A stretch of 55,280 nucleotides of DNA from Saprospiraceae bacterium (GCA_022448955.1 JAKVCU010000058.1:1-55280), one strand, 5' to 3'. Shown: positions 27,202 through 36,607, counted from the first letter of the stretch. Program-made: numbers and translations. The notes: a model not told the origin generated them from the sequence alone.

Positions 27202-28353
27202 CTACATACTCACCTCATCTACTACTTCTAGACCATATCCGATCAGGCCAATTCTTTTCCTTGGACGATTCGTTAGTAATCGTAATTTACGCACCCCTAA
27301 ATCATGTAATATTTGTGCCCCAATACCCAAATCCTTTTGGATGGCATTCTTTGGACGATTAAGATAGGCATCCATTTTCCCGCCTTTTTCTTGCTGTTCT
27401 TTTAGTATTTCTAAAGATTGTAGCAGATCCATTTGTTGCTCTGGATAGCGCAACAGCAACAACAACCCATTTTCTTCTTCTTTGATTCGCTTCAGGCACT
27501 TCCCAATATTGGATTCACCTCCACCTAAGATAAGTGCTAGCAATTCATTAGCATTAGTCGCTGCCTGCACTCTCGTTAAAACGGGTTCGCCTGGCTTCCA
27601 GCTTCCTGTTTTCAGTGCTAAATGTGTGATATTTTCATTCGTTTCGGTGAAAGCAATCAAATCAAACTTACCTAGTGGCGTCTCAATTTCCATTTCCATC
27701 GAACGTTTTACTAAACGCTCTCTCTCCATGCGGTAAGCGACCAAATCCTTGATCGTGATCAATTTTAAGTCAAATTTAGCAGCAATTTCTGCTAGTTGAG
27801 GCAGGCGAGCCATCGTACCATCAGGATTCAAAATCTCTACCAACACAGCTGCTGGATACAAACCTGCAAGGCTTGCTAAATCGATAGATGCTTCAGTATG
27901 GCCTGTTCTTCTTAATACGCCTCCTTTTCTAGCCACCAATGGGAAAATATGACCAGGACGTGCATAATCACTTCCCTTTGTACCCTCCTCTGTCAGGGCC
28001 TTAATACCTGTCGAACGATCATAAGCAGAAATACCGGTTGTACATCCTCGCAAAAGGTAATCTATAGATATCGTAAAGGCTGTACCATGTAAATCAGTGT
28101 TTTTGCGAACCATGGGCGCCAACTCTAACTCCTCCGCCCGTTCTTCCGTTATCGGTGTACAAATCAATCCGCGACCATGTGTAGCCATAAAATTGATAAT
28201 TTCTGGCGTAACACATTCTGCTGCACAAACAAAATCTCCTTCATTCTCGCGATCTTCATCATCCACAACGATGATTACTTTTCCTGCTTTTATATCCTCA
28301 ATCGCTTCTTCGATTGTGTTTAATTGAATATCTGTAATTGGCATATCAATCAT
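27202..28353 (-). CDS. ribB: 3,4-dihydroxy-2-butanone 4-phosphate synthase with degenerate RibA-like domain
   Basis: Residues 1-210 are a complete RibB: DDEDRENEGDFV (31-42, Mg-binding acids), the TxHGRGL box at 58-63, Cys104 with TTGISAYDR, and RPGHIFPL and GHTEASIDL. It converts ribulose 5-phosphate to the four-carbon riboflavin precursor. Residues 215-383 align with GTP cyclohydrolase II in overall layout and end with the RibA tail GIGAQILHDLGVRKLRLLTN, but the zinc motif (Cys-x-x-Gly-Asp ... Arg-Cys-Asp-Cys) and the RQEGRGIG box are absent: the region reads NANELLALILGGG and later RYPEQQMD. RibA activity is therefore unlikely; this resembles RibBX-type fusions. A separate ribA must exist elsewhere if the pathway is complete. 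Confidence 0.9.
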   Translation of the reverse strand: MIDMPITDIQLNTIEEAIEDIKAGKVIIVVDDEDRENEGDFVCAAECVTPEIINFMATHGRGLICTPITEERAEELELAPMVRKNTDLHGTAFTISIDYLLRGCTTGISAYDRSTGIKALTEEGTKGSDYARPGHIFPLVARKGGVLRRTGHTEASIDLASLAGLYPAAVLVEILNPDGTMARLPQLAEIAAKFDLKLITIKDLVAYRMERERLVKRSMEMEIETPLGKFDLIAFTETNENITHLALKTGSWKPGEPVLTRVQAATNANELLALILGGGESNIGKCLKRIKEEENGLLLLLRYPEQQMDLLQSLEILKEQQEKGGKMDAYLNRPKNAIQKDLGIGAQILHDLGVRKLRLLTNRPRKRIGLIGYGLEVVDEVSM

Positions 28354-28409
28354 TTGAAAATTGGTTAGGTTAGAAAAATATAACGGTTAAAAGAAGGACT
28401 AGTTGAATT

Positions 28410-29003
28410 TTACTCCCTAGTCTTTCCCAAAAAAACATTTACTCCGGCATCTATGGGGTTGCCAGAGGCACGACGGTAAGCGACAATCTGGCCAGTGTGG
28501 TAAATTGCATCAGCAAGAGGTCCGTTATATAAATTCCAGAGAGGGAATACTGTTTTATGATCTCCTCTTTGAAAGATAATCTTTGATTTATCTATTGTGC
28601 CAGTTTGGACTTTTCTTAAATTATCACTTGCAGCCTTGATATTTGTTAGGGTTTGTTTTCGCTTTTCAGCAAATGTCAATTCAGCCCACTCTCTCGGGCG
28701 AATATTAGGCTGGTTCTGTACGGTATTCAATATCATTTCTGATAGCCCTAAAATATGCTGAATCGTTTCTCCTGAAGTACGGCTATCTTCGCTGGGTTTG
28801 TAGCTCAGATCTTCTTCTCTAAGATCTTTGGTCGCCCAATAATAACGGTATCCCAAGCCATCAATCATTCTAGCTGTTACTGCTTCTGCAGAATAGGCAT
28901 TTGGAGCCTCTGGAATTTCATAATAATGCGGCATATCATCTGTTTGTGCTCGGAGCAAAAAGAAAGAAAAAACGAATGTAAAAAAAGCAACTATCTTTTG
29001 CAT
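28410..29003 (-). CDS. DinB-like secreted protein
   Basis: I use the Met that opens a good signal peptide (MQKIVAFFTFVFSFFLLRAQ) rather than the upstream Met at 29075. The mature ~175 residues are a DinB/YfiT-like four-helix bundle: FxYRYYWATKDLREEDLSYKPSE, then SGETIQHILGLSEMIL with the first His of the metal site, and near the end IYHTGQIVAYRRASGNP with a further His. DinB bundles bind a metal through three His; in many Bacteroidota they are exported and of unknown function, not a DNA-repair protein. Single gene. Confidence 0.8.
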   Translation of the reverse strand: MQKIVAFFTFVFSFFLLRAQTDDMPHYYEIPEAPNAYSAEAVTARMIDGLGYRYYWATKDLREEDLSYKPSEDSRTSGETIQHILGLSEMILNTVQNQPNIRPREWAELTFAEKRKQTLTNIKAASDNLRKVQTGTIDKSKIIFQRGDHKTVFPLWNLYNGPLADAIYHTGQIVAYRRASGNPIDAGVNVFLGKTRE

Positions 29004-29081
29004 AATATTCGATTCGACGAAAATTTTAAAGTTGCAAGTTAAGCATTCTCTAAGGGAAGTGCCTGCTTGTACCACAAAATG

Positions 29082-29142
29082 GTCAGTTCAAAAAGTATAA
29101 GAAACTGAAGGTAGCAAGCTTATGCATGATTTTTGAACTGAC
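29082..29142. repeat. 13-bp perfect inverted repeat
   Basis: GTCAGTTCAAAAA (29082-29094) and TTTTTGAACTGAC (29130-29142), 35 bases apart. It could form a long hairpin or bound a small element; its left edge is beside the DinB gene start. Confidence 0.7.
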
Positions 29143-29145
29143 ATA

Positions 29146-29201
29146 ACCCTTTCAGCCTTTGGCTGAAATTCTATTATACCAAATTCCAGCAGGCAGGCCC
29201 C
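29146..29201. repeat. structured intergenic repeat, copy B (inverted to copy A)
   Basis: Contains TTCAGCC-TTT-GGCTGAA (29151-29167), ATTATACCAAATTCC and GCAGGCAGGC. Its reverse complement matches the core of 20808-20860: GCCTGCC, then GAATT, then AATAxAATTTCAGCC and GGCTGA, with small gaps. Confidence 0.6.
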
Positions 29202-29423
29202 GTTTCAGGCTTATTCATTATGCAATAGAAATAAAATGTAGGGTATCAATATTTATCATTGAAACAGTTGCATTTTTTATTTTTCACGCCATACTAAAAT
29301 AACTCGATCTAGATAATCAGGCTAAAACAGGTTTCTTTTTTCTACAATGATGAATATCGTCCAAACCATCAAATTTTTAAGCAAGGAAAAATTAAAATGA
29401 AATTTTCTACCAATTTTATTTAA

Positions 29424-29431
29424 TATTTTTG
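29424..29431 (+). promoter_or_regulatory. candidate -7 box for thiolase gene
   Basis: TATTTTTG matches TAnnTTTG and lies 36 bases before the thiolase start. I see no good -33 TTTG element. Confidence 0.4.
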
Positions 29432-29467
29432 GCAAAACTTATAAAATACATATCCTAACCAAATATT

Positions 29468-30682
29468 ATGAAAGACGCATTTATTATTGATGGCGTACGT
29501 ACTGCCATCGGCAAATTTGGAGGTACCCTATCTAGCATTCGAACAGATGACCTTGGGGCTAAAGTAATTGAAGCAGTGGTTGCTCAACAAAGTAACATTC
29601 CTAAAAATGCTTATGATGATGTCATTTTTGGCTGTGCTAATCAAGCTGGAGAAGATAACCGTAATGTAGCTAGAATGTGTGCATTATTGGCAGGATTGCC
29701 TTGGACTGTACCTGGTGAAACCATCAATCGATTATGCTCATCAGGCATGTCTGCCATTATCCACGCCAATCGTGCCATTAAAGCAGGAGATGGCGATCTC
29801 TTTATTTCTGGGGGCGTAGAACACATGACTCGTGGCCCTTGGGTCATTAGCAAAGTCTCCAAGCCTTTTGGCCGCGATGCACAGATGCATGATAGTAGTT
29901 TTGGATGGCGATTTGTCAATAAAAAAATGAAGCAACTATACGGCACCGATGGGATGGGTGTAACGGCTGAAAACCTAGCTGAACTATACAAAATTAATAG
30001 AGAAGATCAAGATCAATTTGCTTACTGGTCACAAATGAAAGCTAGCAAAGCACAAAAGGCTGGAAGACTAGCAGAAGAAATCGTAGCCGTTGAGATTCCA
30101 CAAAGAAAAGCTGATCCCCTTATTTTTGATAAAGACGAATTTATTCGTCCAACCACCACTTTAGAAGCTTTAGCCAAATTACGTACTGCATTCAAATCTG
30201 CCGAAGCAGGTGGAACCGTTACTGCAGGCAATGCCTCTGGTCTAAACGATGGTGCCGCAGCAGTCATCATTGCTTCTGATCAAGCTGTAAAAGATTATAA
30301 TTTAAAGCCATTAGCAAGAATAGTAAGCTCTGCTGTCGTTGGTGTAGAACCTCGCATTATGGGGATTGGCCCTGTTGGCGCGTCCAAAAAGGCTTTAGCG
30401 AAAGCTGGATTAGAATTGAAGGACATGGACATCATAGAACTAAACGAAGCCTTTGCCGCTCAAGCATTAGCTTGCACACGCGAATTAGGCTTAGCGGACA
30501 ATGATCCAAGAATTAATCCAAATGGTGGTGCGATTGCTATTGGCCATCCGCTAGGTGTCTCTGGAACACGTATCATGCATACCGCCGCACTTGAGTTACA
30601 AAAACAAAATAAACGTCATGCTTTAGTGGCCATGTGTGTAGGAGTAGGACAAGGTTATGCAACGATTATTGAACGGGTATAA
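29468..30682 (+). CDS. acetyl-CoA acyltransferase (thiolase), 3-oxoadipyl-CoA/acetoacetyl-CoA type
   Basis: A 404-residue thiolase. The nucleophile is in NRLCSSGMSAI (Cys90), with His360 in the GGAIAIGHPLGVSG box and Cys390 in MCVGVGQG. The stretch GGVEHMTRGPWVISK and then FGWRFVNKKM is close to the PcaF/PaaJ (3-oxoadipyl-CoA thiolase) branch, but the neighbours (3-oxoacid CoA-transferase and homogentisate dioxygenase, convergent) suggest it may cleave acetoacetyl-CoA formed from tyrosine breakdown. It uses CoA to release acetyl-CoA. A bidirectional terminator lies between it and the CoA-transferase genes. Confidence 0.9.
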   Translation: MKDAFIIDGVRTAIGKFGGTLSSIRTDDLGAKVIEAVVAQQSNIPKNAYDDVIFGCANQAGEDNRNVARMCALLAGLPWTVPGETINRLCSSGMSAIIHANRAIKAGDGDLFISGGVEHMTRGPWVISKVSKPFGRDAQMHDSSFGWRFVNKKMKQLYGTDGMGVTAENLAELYKINREDQDQFAYWSQMKASKAQKAGRLAEEIVAVEIPQRKADPLIFDKDEFIRPTTTLEALAKLRTAFKSAEAGGTVTAGNASGLNDGAAAVIIASDQAVKDYNLKPLARIVSSAVVGVEPRIMGIGPVGASKKALAKAGLELKDMDIIELNEAFAAQALACTRELGLADNDPRINPNGGAIAIGHPLGVSGTRIMHTAALELQKQNKRHALVAMCVGVGQGYATIIERV

Positions 30683-30707
30683 TTTTTCTTTGAAAAATTG
30701 GGAAACT

Positions 30708-30755
30708 TTGTGACTTTGGGGCTTTGTAAATATTTACATCGTCCCAAAGTCACAA
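30708..30755. terminator. bidirectional hairpin terminator
   Basis: A perfect 13-bp stem TTGTGACTTTGGG/CCCAAAGTCACAA, with a TGTAAA-TATTTACA inner palindrome, between the convergent thiolase and CoA-transferase B genes. Confidence 0.8.
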
Positions 30756-30764
30756 TAATCAAGT

Positions 30765-31418
30765 CTAAATATTCATTTCAGGAATATCTCCTTCTATAAT
30801 TAAGCGGCCTTCGGTTGCTGCTTGAATATCCTCAATGCTTACACCAGGTGCTCTTTCTAATAATTTAAAGCCATTTTCGGTAATATCCATAACGGCTAAG
30901 TTCGTTACGACCTTCTTTACACAACGAACGCCTGTTAATGGTAAAGTACAAGATTTCAGGAGCTTTGATTTTCCTCTTTTATTCGTGTGCATCATGGCTA
31001 CGATGATGTTATCCGCAGAAGCTACTAAATCCATTGCACCTCCCATTCCTTTCACCATCTTACCAGGAATTTTCCAGTTGGCGATATCGCCAGTATCAGA
31101 AACCTCCATGGCACCAAGTACTGTGAGTTGGATATGACGACCACGAATCATAGCAAAACTGGTAGCGGAGTCAAAAATGGCAGCACCCGGCAATGCCGTA
31201 ATCGTCTGCTTTCCTGCGTTGATTAAATCTGCATCTTCCTCTCCTGCAAAAGGGAATGGTCCCATACCTAGAATACCATTTTCTGATTGGAAGGTTACAT
31301 TAATCCCCTCTGGAATATGATTAGCGATAAGGGTAGGGATACCAATACCCAAATTAACATACCACCCATCTCTTAATTCCTGGGCAATTCTCTTTGCGAT
31401 TCCATTTTTATCTAGCAT
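30765..31418 (-). CDS. scoB: 3-oxoacid CoA-transferase, subunit B
   Basis: A 217-residue subunit with [11 protein letters not shown] and the catalytic box [11 protein letters not shown], in which Glu46 forms the glutamyl-CoA thioester intermediate. The later run [18 protein letters not shown] is also typical. With subunit A it transfers CoA from succinyl-CoA to acetoacetate, making acetoacetyl-CoA, which the adjacent thiolase can cleave. Subunit A precedes it on the same strand, separated by 90 bases that contain the 34-bp dispersed repeat. Confidence 0.93.
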   Translation of the reverse strand: MLDKNGIAKRIAQELRDGWYVNLGIGIPTLIANHIPEGINVTFQSENGILGMGPFPFAGEEDADLINAGKQTITALPGAAIFDSATSFAMIRGRHIQLTVLGAMEVSDTGDIANWKIPGKMVKGMGGAMDLVASADNIIVAMMHTNKRGKSKLLKSCTLPLTGVRCVKKVVTNLAVMDITENGFKLLERAPGVSIEDIQAATEGRLIIEGDIPEMNI

Positions 31419-31454
31419 GTTTTTTTCTTTTGATTGGATAAAAGCTTGAATTAA

Positions 31455-31508
31455 ACACTTATTTGGAATTCATTAGTCGGGCTTATTTCGCCACTTTCCA
31501 AACAAGTT
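31455..31508. repeat. 34-bp dispersed repeat, copy 2, in short hairpin
   Basis: The 34-bp core (31462-31495) is identical to 7783-7816. Here it is embedded in imperfect inverted arms, ACACTTATTTGGAA and TTTCCAAACAAGTT, so the whole ~54 bases can fold. It lies between scoA and scoB. Confidence 0.8.
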
Positions 31509-32207
31509 CTAAGATTTTGGTCTAACGGTACGTTGCTCAATGCGCTTTTCATAATTTGTACCTTGGAAAATGCGCTGAACAAATACCCCTGGCGTATGGA
31601 TAAAGTTAGGGTCCAATTCACCTGGTTCTACCAATTCTTCTACTTCTGCAATTGTAATTTTTCCAGCCATTGCCATCACTGGATTGAAGTTTCGTGCAGT
31701 ACCTTTATACATCAAATTACCATGTCGGTCTCCTTTCCATGCTTTTACGATAGCAAAATCTGCATCAAAAGCGGTCTCCATGATATGTGGTTTGCCATCA
31801 AAGTAGCGTACTTCTTTTCCTTCTGCCACTTCTGTACCATAACCTGCTGGTGTGAAAAAAGCAGGAATTCCAGCCCCTGTCATATAGCAACGAGCCGCTA
31901 AAGTTCCCTGTGGTATCAATTCAACTTCTAGTTCTCCACTCAACATTTGGCGTTCGAATTCATCATTCTCTCCCACATAAGAGGAAATCATTTTTCTGAT
32001 TTGTCTTTTTTGCAAAAGCAAACCCAAGCCAAAATCATCCACCCCTGCATTATTGGATATACAAATCAAATTCTTGATATCCATCTTGGTTATTTCTGCG
32101 ATGCAGTTTTCTGGAATACCACACAAACCAAAACCGCCCAACATAATGGTCATACCACTTTTTAAGCCTTGGACAGCTTCAGTCGCATTTGCAACTACTT
32201 TGTTCAT
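31509..32207 (-). CDS. scoA: 3-oxoacid CoA-transferase, subunit A
   Basis: A 232-residue subunit with the signature LGGFGLCGIPENCI at about residues 22-35, which forms part of the acetoacetate/succinate site, and GTGAGIPAFFTPAG-like TGAGIPAFFTPAGYGTEVAEG. The later AIVKAWKGDRHGNLMYKGTARNFN is typical of SCOT A subunits. It pairs with subunit B immediately downstream. Together with homogentisate dioxygenase on the same strand the genes fit aromatic amino-acid catabolism. Confidence 0.93.
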   Translation of the reverse strand: MNKVVANATEAVQGLKSGMTIMLGGFGLCGIPENCIAEITKMDIKNLICISNNAGVDDFGLGLLLQKRQIRKMISSYVGENDEFERQMLSGELEVELIPQGTLAARCYMTGAGIPAFFTPAGYGTEVAEGKEVRYFDGKPHIMETAFDADFAIVKAWKGDRHGNLMYKGTARNFNPVMAMAGKITIAEVEELVEPGELDPNFIHTPGVFVQRIFQGTNYEKRIEQRTVRPKS

Positions 32208-32444
32208 TTATTACTTGGTTTTATTTTTGAATTTTTTTTATTCATGTCTCCATATGAAGCGATATCTACTTCATACTTAGCTCATGTTTAAACTTTCTAC
32301 TGCCTGAAAACCAAAGCTTTGAGAACTATGGTGTCCGATTGGATCAATTACTTAGCTCACTAAGCTCCATCATGAATCCTTAGCCAAAACCCTACCTTTT
32401 CCGGCAGGCAGGCTCAAATCATTAATTCTCCCTTTAAACATACC
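32208..32444. other. intergenic region between hmgA and scoA
   Basis: 237 bases without an ORF. It has CCGGCAGGCAGGC near 32400, which shares the 10-mer GCAGGCAGGC with the repeat at 29190, and palindromic CTTAGCTCACTAAG near 32350. Confidence 0.5.
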
Positions 32445-33605
32445 TTAATCATGAATCCAAGACCTAAAATAATCACCCTTTTGAATTTTTAAAGCATTCT
32501 CTGTAACTTTTAGTGGCTTAAAAGTATCAATCATCACGGCTAGCTCTTCTGTACCTTTCTTTCCGATACTTCCTTCATAGGTTCCTGGATGTGGGCCGTG
32601 TGGGATGCCACCTGGGTGCAAGGTCATATAGCCCGGTCCAATATTCGTTCTACTCATAAAATCACCATCTACGTAATATAACAATTCGTCAGAGTCAATA
32701 TTAGAATGATTATAAGGAGCCGGAATGGCTTTTGGATGGTAATCATACAAACGAGGACAGAAAGAACATACCACAAAAGCAGTCGTTTCGAAGGTTTGGT
32801 GAACGGGTGGTGGCTGATGTACACGCCCTGTAATTGGCTCAAAGTTGTGAATAGAAAACCCATAAGGGAAGTTATAACCATCCCACCCAATTACATCGAA
32901 TGGATGTGCCGCATATATATAAGGTGTGATTGTTCCTTGTTTCTTAATTTTGATGATAAAATCACCGGTTTTATCATGCGTTTCCAGATTTTCTGGTAGC
33001 TTGTAATCTCTTTCACAGAATGGAGAATGCTCTAACAATTGGCCAAACCAATTTCTATAACGCTTAGGCGTATAAATAGGAAGGAAAGATTCAGCATATA
33101 AAATCCTGTTGTCTTCTGTATCGAATTCGATTTGATAAATCACTCCTCTAGGGATCAAAATATAATCTCCATATTCGAATTCAATTTTGCCGAAAGGCGT
33201 CTTCAACCGACCTGTACCTTTATGAATAAAAAGTAATTCATCAGCATCCGCATTTTTATAAAAATAAGTCGTCATGGATTGGCGAGGAGCGGCAACACCA
33301 ATATGAATATCCGAATTCACTAGCATGGTTGATCTACTCTCTAGGAAATCATCTTTAGGCGGCACATCAAAGCCTACTAATTTTCTAGCAGCCATATTCT
33401 TTTCCACTGCAATTTTCGGAGAAACATCTACTGACGCATGGATTTCTTTTACCTGTGTGGGCGGATGCACATGGTATAAAAGCGAAGACATACCATCGAA
33501 GCCAATCGTCCCGAATAATTGCTCATGATACAATTCTCCATTGGGTTGGCGAAAAATAGTATGCCTTTTTGAAGGGACCTTCCCTAGTTTATGATAAATG
33601 GGCAT
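32445..33605 (-). CDS. hmgA: homogentisate 1,2-dioxygenase
   Basis: Opens the ring of homogentisate with O2 and non-haem Fe(II), giving maleylacetoacetate, in tyrosine and phenylalanine degradation. The cupin C-terminal half has the iron ligands: PAPYNHSNIDSDE (His300, Glu307 or Asp306) and GGIPHGPHPG (His336), followed by the TEELAVMIDTF strand. 386 residues is shorter than the ~440-residue human and pseudomonad form but normal for the bacterial short subfamily. Downstream on the same strand are the CoA-transferase subunits; isomerase and hydrolase steps are not in the window. Confidence 0.93.
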   Translation of the reverse strand: MPIYHKLGKVPSKRHTIFRQPNGELYHEQLFGTIGFDGMSSLLYHVHPPTQVKEIHASVDVSPKIAVEKNMAARKLVGFDVPPKDDFLESRSTMLVNSDIHIGVAAPRQSMTTYFYKNADADELLFIHKGTGRLKTPFGKIEFEYGDYILIPRGVIYQIEFDTEDNRILYAESFLPIYTPKRYRNWFGQLLEHSPFCERDYKLPENLETHDKTGDFIIKIKKQGTITPYIYAAHPFDVIGWDGYNFPYGFSIHNFEPITGRVHQPPPVHQTFETTAFVVCSFCPRLYDYHPKAIPAPYNHSNIDSDELLYYVDGDFMSRTNIGPGYMTLHPGGIPHGPHPGTYEGSIGKKGTEELAVMIDTFKPLKVTENALKIQKGDYFRSWIHD

Positions 33606-33663
33606 GTATAATTAATTTGGATAGGTAAAAATTTTATTCACACCTAAAATTAAGGAACATCCC

Positions 33664-33703
33664 ACACTAAGTAAAGTTAATACACTAATTATTTGCACAC
33701 TAA
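33664..33703. promoter_or_regulatory. three direct ACACTAA repeats upstream of hmgA
   Basis: ACACTAA occurs at 33664-33670, 33682-33688 and 33697-33703, about 18 and 15 bases apart, 60-100 bases upstream of the hmgA start. A regulator-binding role is possible but unproven. Confidence 0.35.
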
Positions 33704-33729
33704 TTAAAATATTGTGCCTTTTTAACCTC

Positions 33730-35895
33730 TTATCCTTGCATCCAAGCCATTTCAATTCGGCGTCTAGCCAGATCGGCATTTATAATTTTAACGGTGATTT
33801 CATCGCCGATACGATAAACATCACCACTGTATTTTCCAGTAACTTTCAATCTTCCTGGAGCTATTTCGAAAGGCTCACTAACGGTTTCGAAAGGGATGAA
33901 GCCTTCGCAGCGATTGCCATTTAGCTCCACGAAGATTCCCCGATCCAAAATTCCAGAGATTTGGCCTTTAAAAAGTTCTCCTACATGGTTTTGCATAAAC
34001 TCTACTTGTTTATACTTTACGGACTCACGCTCAGAATCTGTTGCTCTTCTTTCTTGCTTTGAAATGTAAATACATTGCTCTTCAAGGTAAGATTTCTTTA
34101 CGCGATGAGGTTGTCCTTTCAAGGCTAGGTTTTTCTCTAAAATCCGATGTGCCAGCACATCGGAGTATCGACGAATAGGAGAAGTAAAATGCGAATAGTT
34201 GTCAAAACCTAATCCATAATGGCCAATATTATCCGAAGAATAAGCTGCCTTTGCCATTGTTCGGATGGCCAATGGTTCTAGCAGTTTCAGTTTTGGATCT
34301 GTTAATGCTTTTCGGACTAATTGGTTATAAGAGCGAGCAATCTCTTCTGAAGAACCAATCTTGAGTTCTATACCCATTTCGCGAGCGAAGCGAGCAAACT
34401 CAGCTACTTTTTCTGGGTCTGGTTGATCGTGAATTCGATACACATAAGGTACTTCCCCCTCATACTTTTGTCCTAATCTTGAAATATAAGTAGCTACTTC
34501 TCGATTGGCTAGCAGCATGAAGTCCTCGATTAGCATATGTGCTGCTTTTCGTTCTTTTACAAAAACAGAAACGGGTACGCCATTTTCATCTAATCGGAAT
34601 TTCACTTCTTCTGTCTCAAAGTTGATAGCCCCTTCTTTGAATCGCTTATTTCTTAACTTCAGTGCAATTCGATTAACAACTTTCAACTCATCAGCAAAAT
34701 CCCCTTTACCTGAATCTAGGACTTCTTGTGCTTGATTGTATGTAAATCGACGATTCGAATGTGTCACTGTTTTTCCAAACCAGCGATCAATGATCTTGTC
34801 ATCTTTATCGAAGGTAAATACGGCAGAGAAGGTAAATTTATCTTCGTTGGGTCGTAGCGAGCACAACCTATTGGATAGTTTTTCTGGAAGCATAGGAAGT
34901 ACCCGATCGACTAGGTAAACAGAAGTAGAACGATCAAATGCTTCTTTATCGAGCGGTGTTCCCTCTTTTACATAATGCGTTACGTCTGCGATGTGTACGC
35001 CGATTTCGAGATTACCATTATCAAGATATTGAAAAGATAAAGCATCATCAAAATCTTTTGCGTCATCTGGATCAATGGTGAAGGTCGGTACCTCACGCAT
35101 ATCTCTACGCTTTTTAATTTCCTCTAGCGGTAATGCTTCGCTAATCGCTTCGGATTCTGCCAAAACAGCTTCTGGGAAATCTAGTTTGAAACCATTTTTG
35201 ATCAAAATAGACTTCATTTCGATATCACTGGTTCCAGCTTTTCCAAGTACCGCTGTGATCTTTCCTTCTGGTTTGCGGAAGCGTGAACTTTTCCACTTAG
35301 TAATTTGAACAACAACCTTATCCTCTTCTTCGGCTCCTTTTGTCGCCTCCAAATCTACTTGAACTTCTGTAGTCAAACCATCTAATGCAACCAGTGCATA
35401 TTTTGGATAGTACCAAATAGTTCCGATGAAATGTTCTGTTGAACGTTCGACGACTTCGACAATTTCTCCTTCTGGCTTGCGCCGACCTCTTGGGAGCCAT
35501 ACTCTCACCTTTACACGATCGCGATTCATTGCAGTATTCGTAAATTTGGCTGCAACGTGTACATCATCTTCCATATCATCAAGGATGACGTAAGCAGAGC
35601 CTGTTCTTGTCATATCCACACGGCCCTCGTGGATACCAAGATCTGAGCCTTTACCACCCGTCTGAACTTTCAGCTTAAATTTCAGTTCTCCCATATTGAT
35701 TAATTGGTTGTCTTCAACCAATTTTTCCATGGCGTACTCAACAGAATCTTTGTTATTGGCAATTTTTAGTTTTCGAATAACTTGTTTGGCATTTAGGCGC
35801 TTTTTAGGGTGTCTTTTGAAAAGTCGCAATACTTCCCCTATTAGCTGAGCGGATGTCAGCTTCTTTCCTTTCACTTTTGCTTTTCTTTTACTCAT
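33730..35895 (-). CDS. rnr: ribonuclease R
   Basis: A 721-residue RNase II/R family 3'-5' exoribonuclease. An N-terminal winged-helix-like segment (about 15-75) precedes two cold-shock domains, then the RNB catalytic domain with the metal-binding acids Asp275, Asp281, Asp283 and Asp284 in TFTIDPDDAKDFDDAL, and ends with an S1 domain (GQISGILDRGIFVEL and VYRIGDEITVKII). It degrades structured RNA, rRNA and mRNA decay intermediates. Single copy, length normal. The small protein gene upstream is on the same strand 70 bases away. Confidence 0.95.
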   Translation of the reverse strand: MSKRKAKVKGKKLTSAQLIGEVLRLFKRHPKKRLNAKQVIRKLKIANNKDSVEYAMEKLVEDNQLINMGELKFKLKVQTGGKGSDLGIHEGRVDMTRTGSAYVILDDMEDDVHVAAKFTNTAMNRDRVKVRVWLPRGRRKPEGEIVEVVERSTEHFIGTIWYYPKYALVALDGLTTEVQVDLEATKGAEEEDKVVVQITKWKSSRFRKPEGKITAVLGKAGTSDIEMKSILIKNGFKLDFPEAVLAESEAISEALPLEEIKKRRDMREVPTFTIDPDDAKDFDDALSFQYLDNGNLEIGVHIADVTHYVKEGTPLDKEAFDRSTSVYLVDRVLPMLPEKLSNRLCSLRPNEDKFTFSAVFTFDKDDKIIDRWFGKTVTHSNRRFTYNQAQEVLDSGKGDFADELKVVNRIALKLRNKRFKEGAINFETEEVKFRLDENGVPVSVFVKERKAAHMLIEDFMLLANREVATYISRLGQKYEGEVPYVYRIHDQPDPEKVAEFARFAREMGIELKIGSSEEIARSYNQLVRKALTDPKLKLLEPLAIRTMAKAAYSSDNIGHYGLGFDNYSHFTSPIRRYSDVLAHRILEKNLALKGQPHRVKKSYLEEQCIYISKQERRATDSERESVKYKQVEFMQNHVGELFKGQISGILDRGIFVELNGNRCEGFIPFETVSEPFEIAPGRLKVTGKYSGDVYRIGDEITVKIINADLARRRIEMAWMQG

Positions 35896-35965
35896 TTTAG
35901 TTTCTTAAAATGTGTTTTGTTCAATTAAATTTCCCACTTTCGGTATGAGTAATATAAGATTTTAA

Positions 35966-36472
35966 TTACTCAGAAGTGTAATTAACGATGGTTCCGTCTG
36001 GAATTAATTCTAGTTTGTAGGCACGGCTGGAAGAAGCGTCATATTGACTAGAAGAAGTGTTAGCTTGGCCACTAGCTACCGCAATCACCCAATCCTCATC
36101 CATAGTGGCTACTGAGGTGGTTAACGTTTGACCATCAGAAAAAGTTCCTGCAATGATCCGTTTATCGATTAACTCTCCTTTATCTGTGAGTGTAATTAAA
36201 ACATATTGATAGTCCATCAAGCCTGCCTTCCAATAAATAACTGCATGAAACTGATAGGTATCTGGAATCTTTATACATGGCACATATTCTGTATACTCAT
36301 CTTGTATACCACCTTCATGAGGTAGAATAAATTGATTGATCATTAACTGTTGAAGTGGATCATTTTTCTTGCTAAAAGTGTGATGAGAATCTTCCCCAAT
36401 GGTAAATGGTGGTTTAACAATAGGGAATCGGCTCAAAAAATTTTCAAATTTCACTGCTGTATCTTTTTCCAT
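35966..36472 (-). CDS. hypothetical cytosolic protein
   Basis: A 168-residue protein without a signal peptide or membrane segment. It has a helical N terminus (ENFLSRFPIVKPPFTIGED) and several beta strands (FHAVIYWKAGLMDYQYVLITL, RIIAGTFSDGQTLTTSVATM, WVIAVASGQ), suggesting a small beta-sandwich. Regularly found families in Bacteroidota have similar layout but I do not recognise a named one. It is on the same strand as rnr, 70 bases upstream, and may be co-transcribed. Confidence 0.65.
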   Translation of the reverse strand: MEKDTAVKFENFLSRFPIVKPPFTIGEDSHHTFSKKNDPLQQLMINQFILPHEGGIQDEYTEYVPCIKIPDTYQFHAVIYWKAGLMDYQYVLITLTDKGELIDKRIIAGTFSDGQTLTTSVATMDEDWVIAVASGQANTSSSQYDASSSRAYKLELIPDGTIVNYTSE

Positions 36473-36576
36473 TCTCTTTTTTTAAAGATTAGATAGTTAA
36501 TTTTGCACTATCTACAATTTTCTAATTTGTATTGATTCTAAATAAAAAGCACAAAACTACAAGTTCCGAACAAGTG

Positions 36577-36607
36577 TTGGGCAAATGACCTTAATACTAT
36601 AGTTTTG
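36577..36607 (+). promoter_or_regulatory. candidate promoter of sdhCAB
   Basis: TTG at 36577-36579 and TAGTTTTG at 36600-36607 (TAnnTTTG), 20 bases apart, fit a Bacteroidota promoter. It would give a ~90-base leader before sdhC. Confidence 0.5.

Larger units (their letters stand above)
29004..29423. other. gene-free region with two repeats
   Basis: About 460 bases between divergent genes. No ORF is convincing. It carries a 13-bp perfect inverted repeat (29082-29094 and 29130-29142), copy B of the GCCTGCC/TTTCAGCC repeat, and the thiolase promoter at the right end. Confidence 0.6.

Noticed and set aside
27202-28353. Annotation as fully bifunctional RibBA
   Set aside because: The zinc and catalytic residues of GTP cyclohydrolase II are absent from the C-terminal half.
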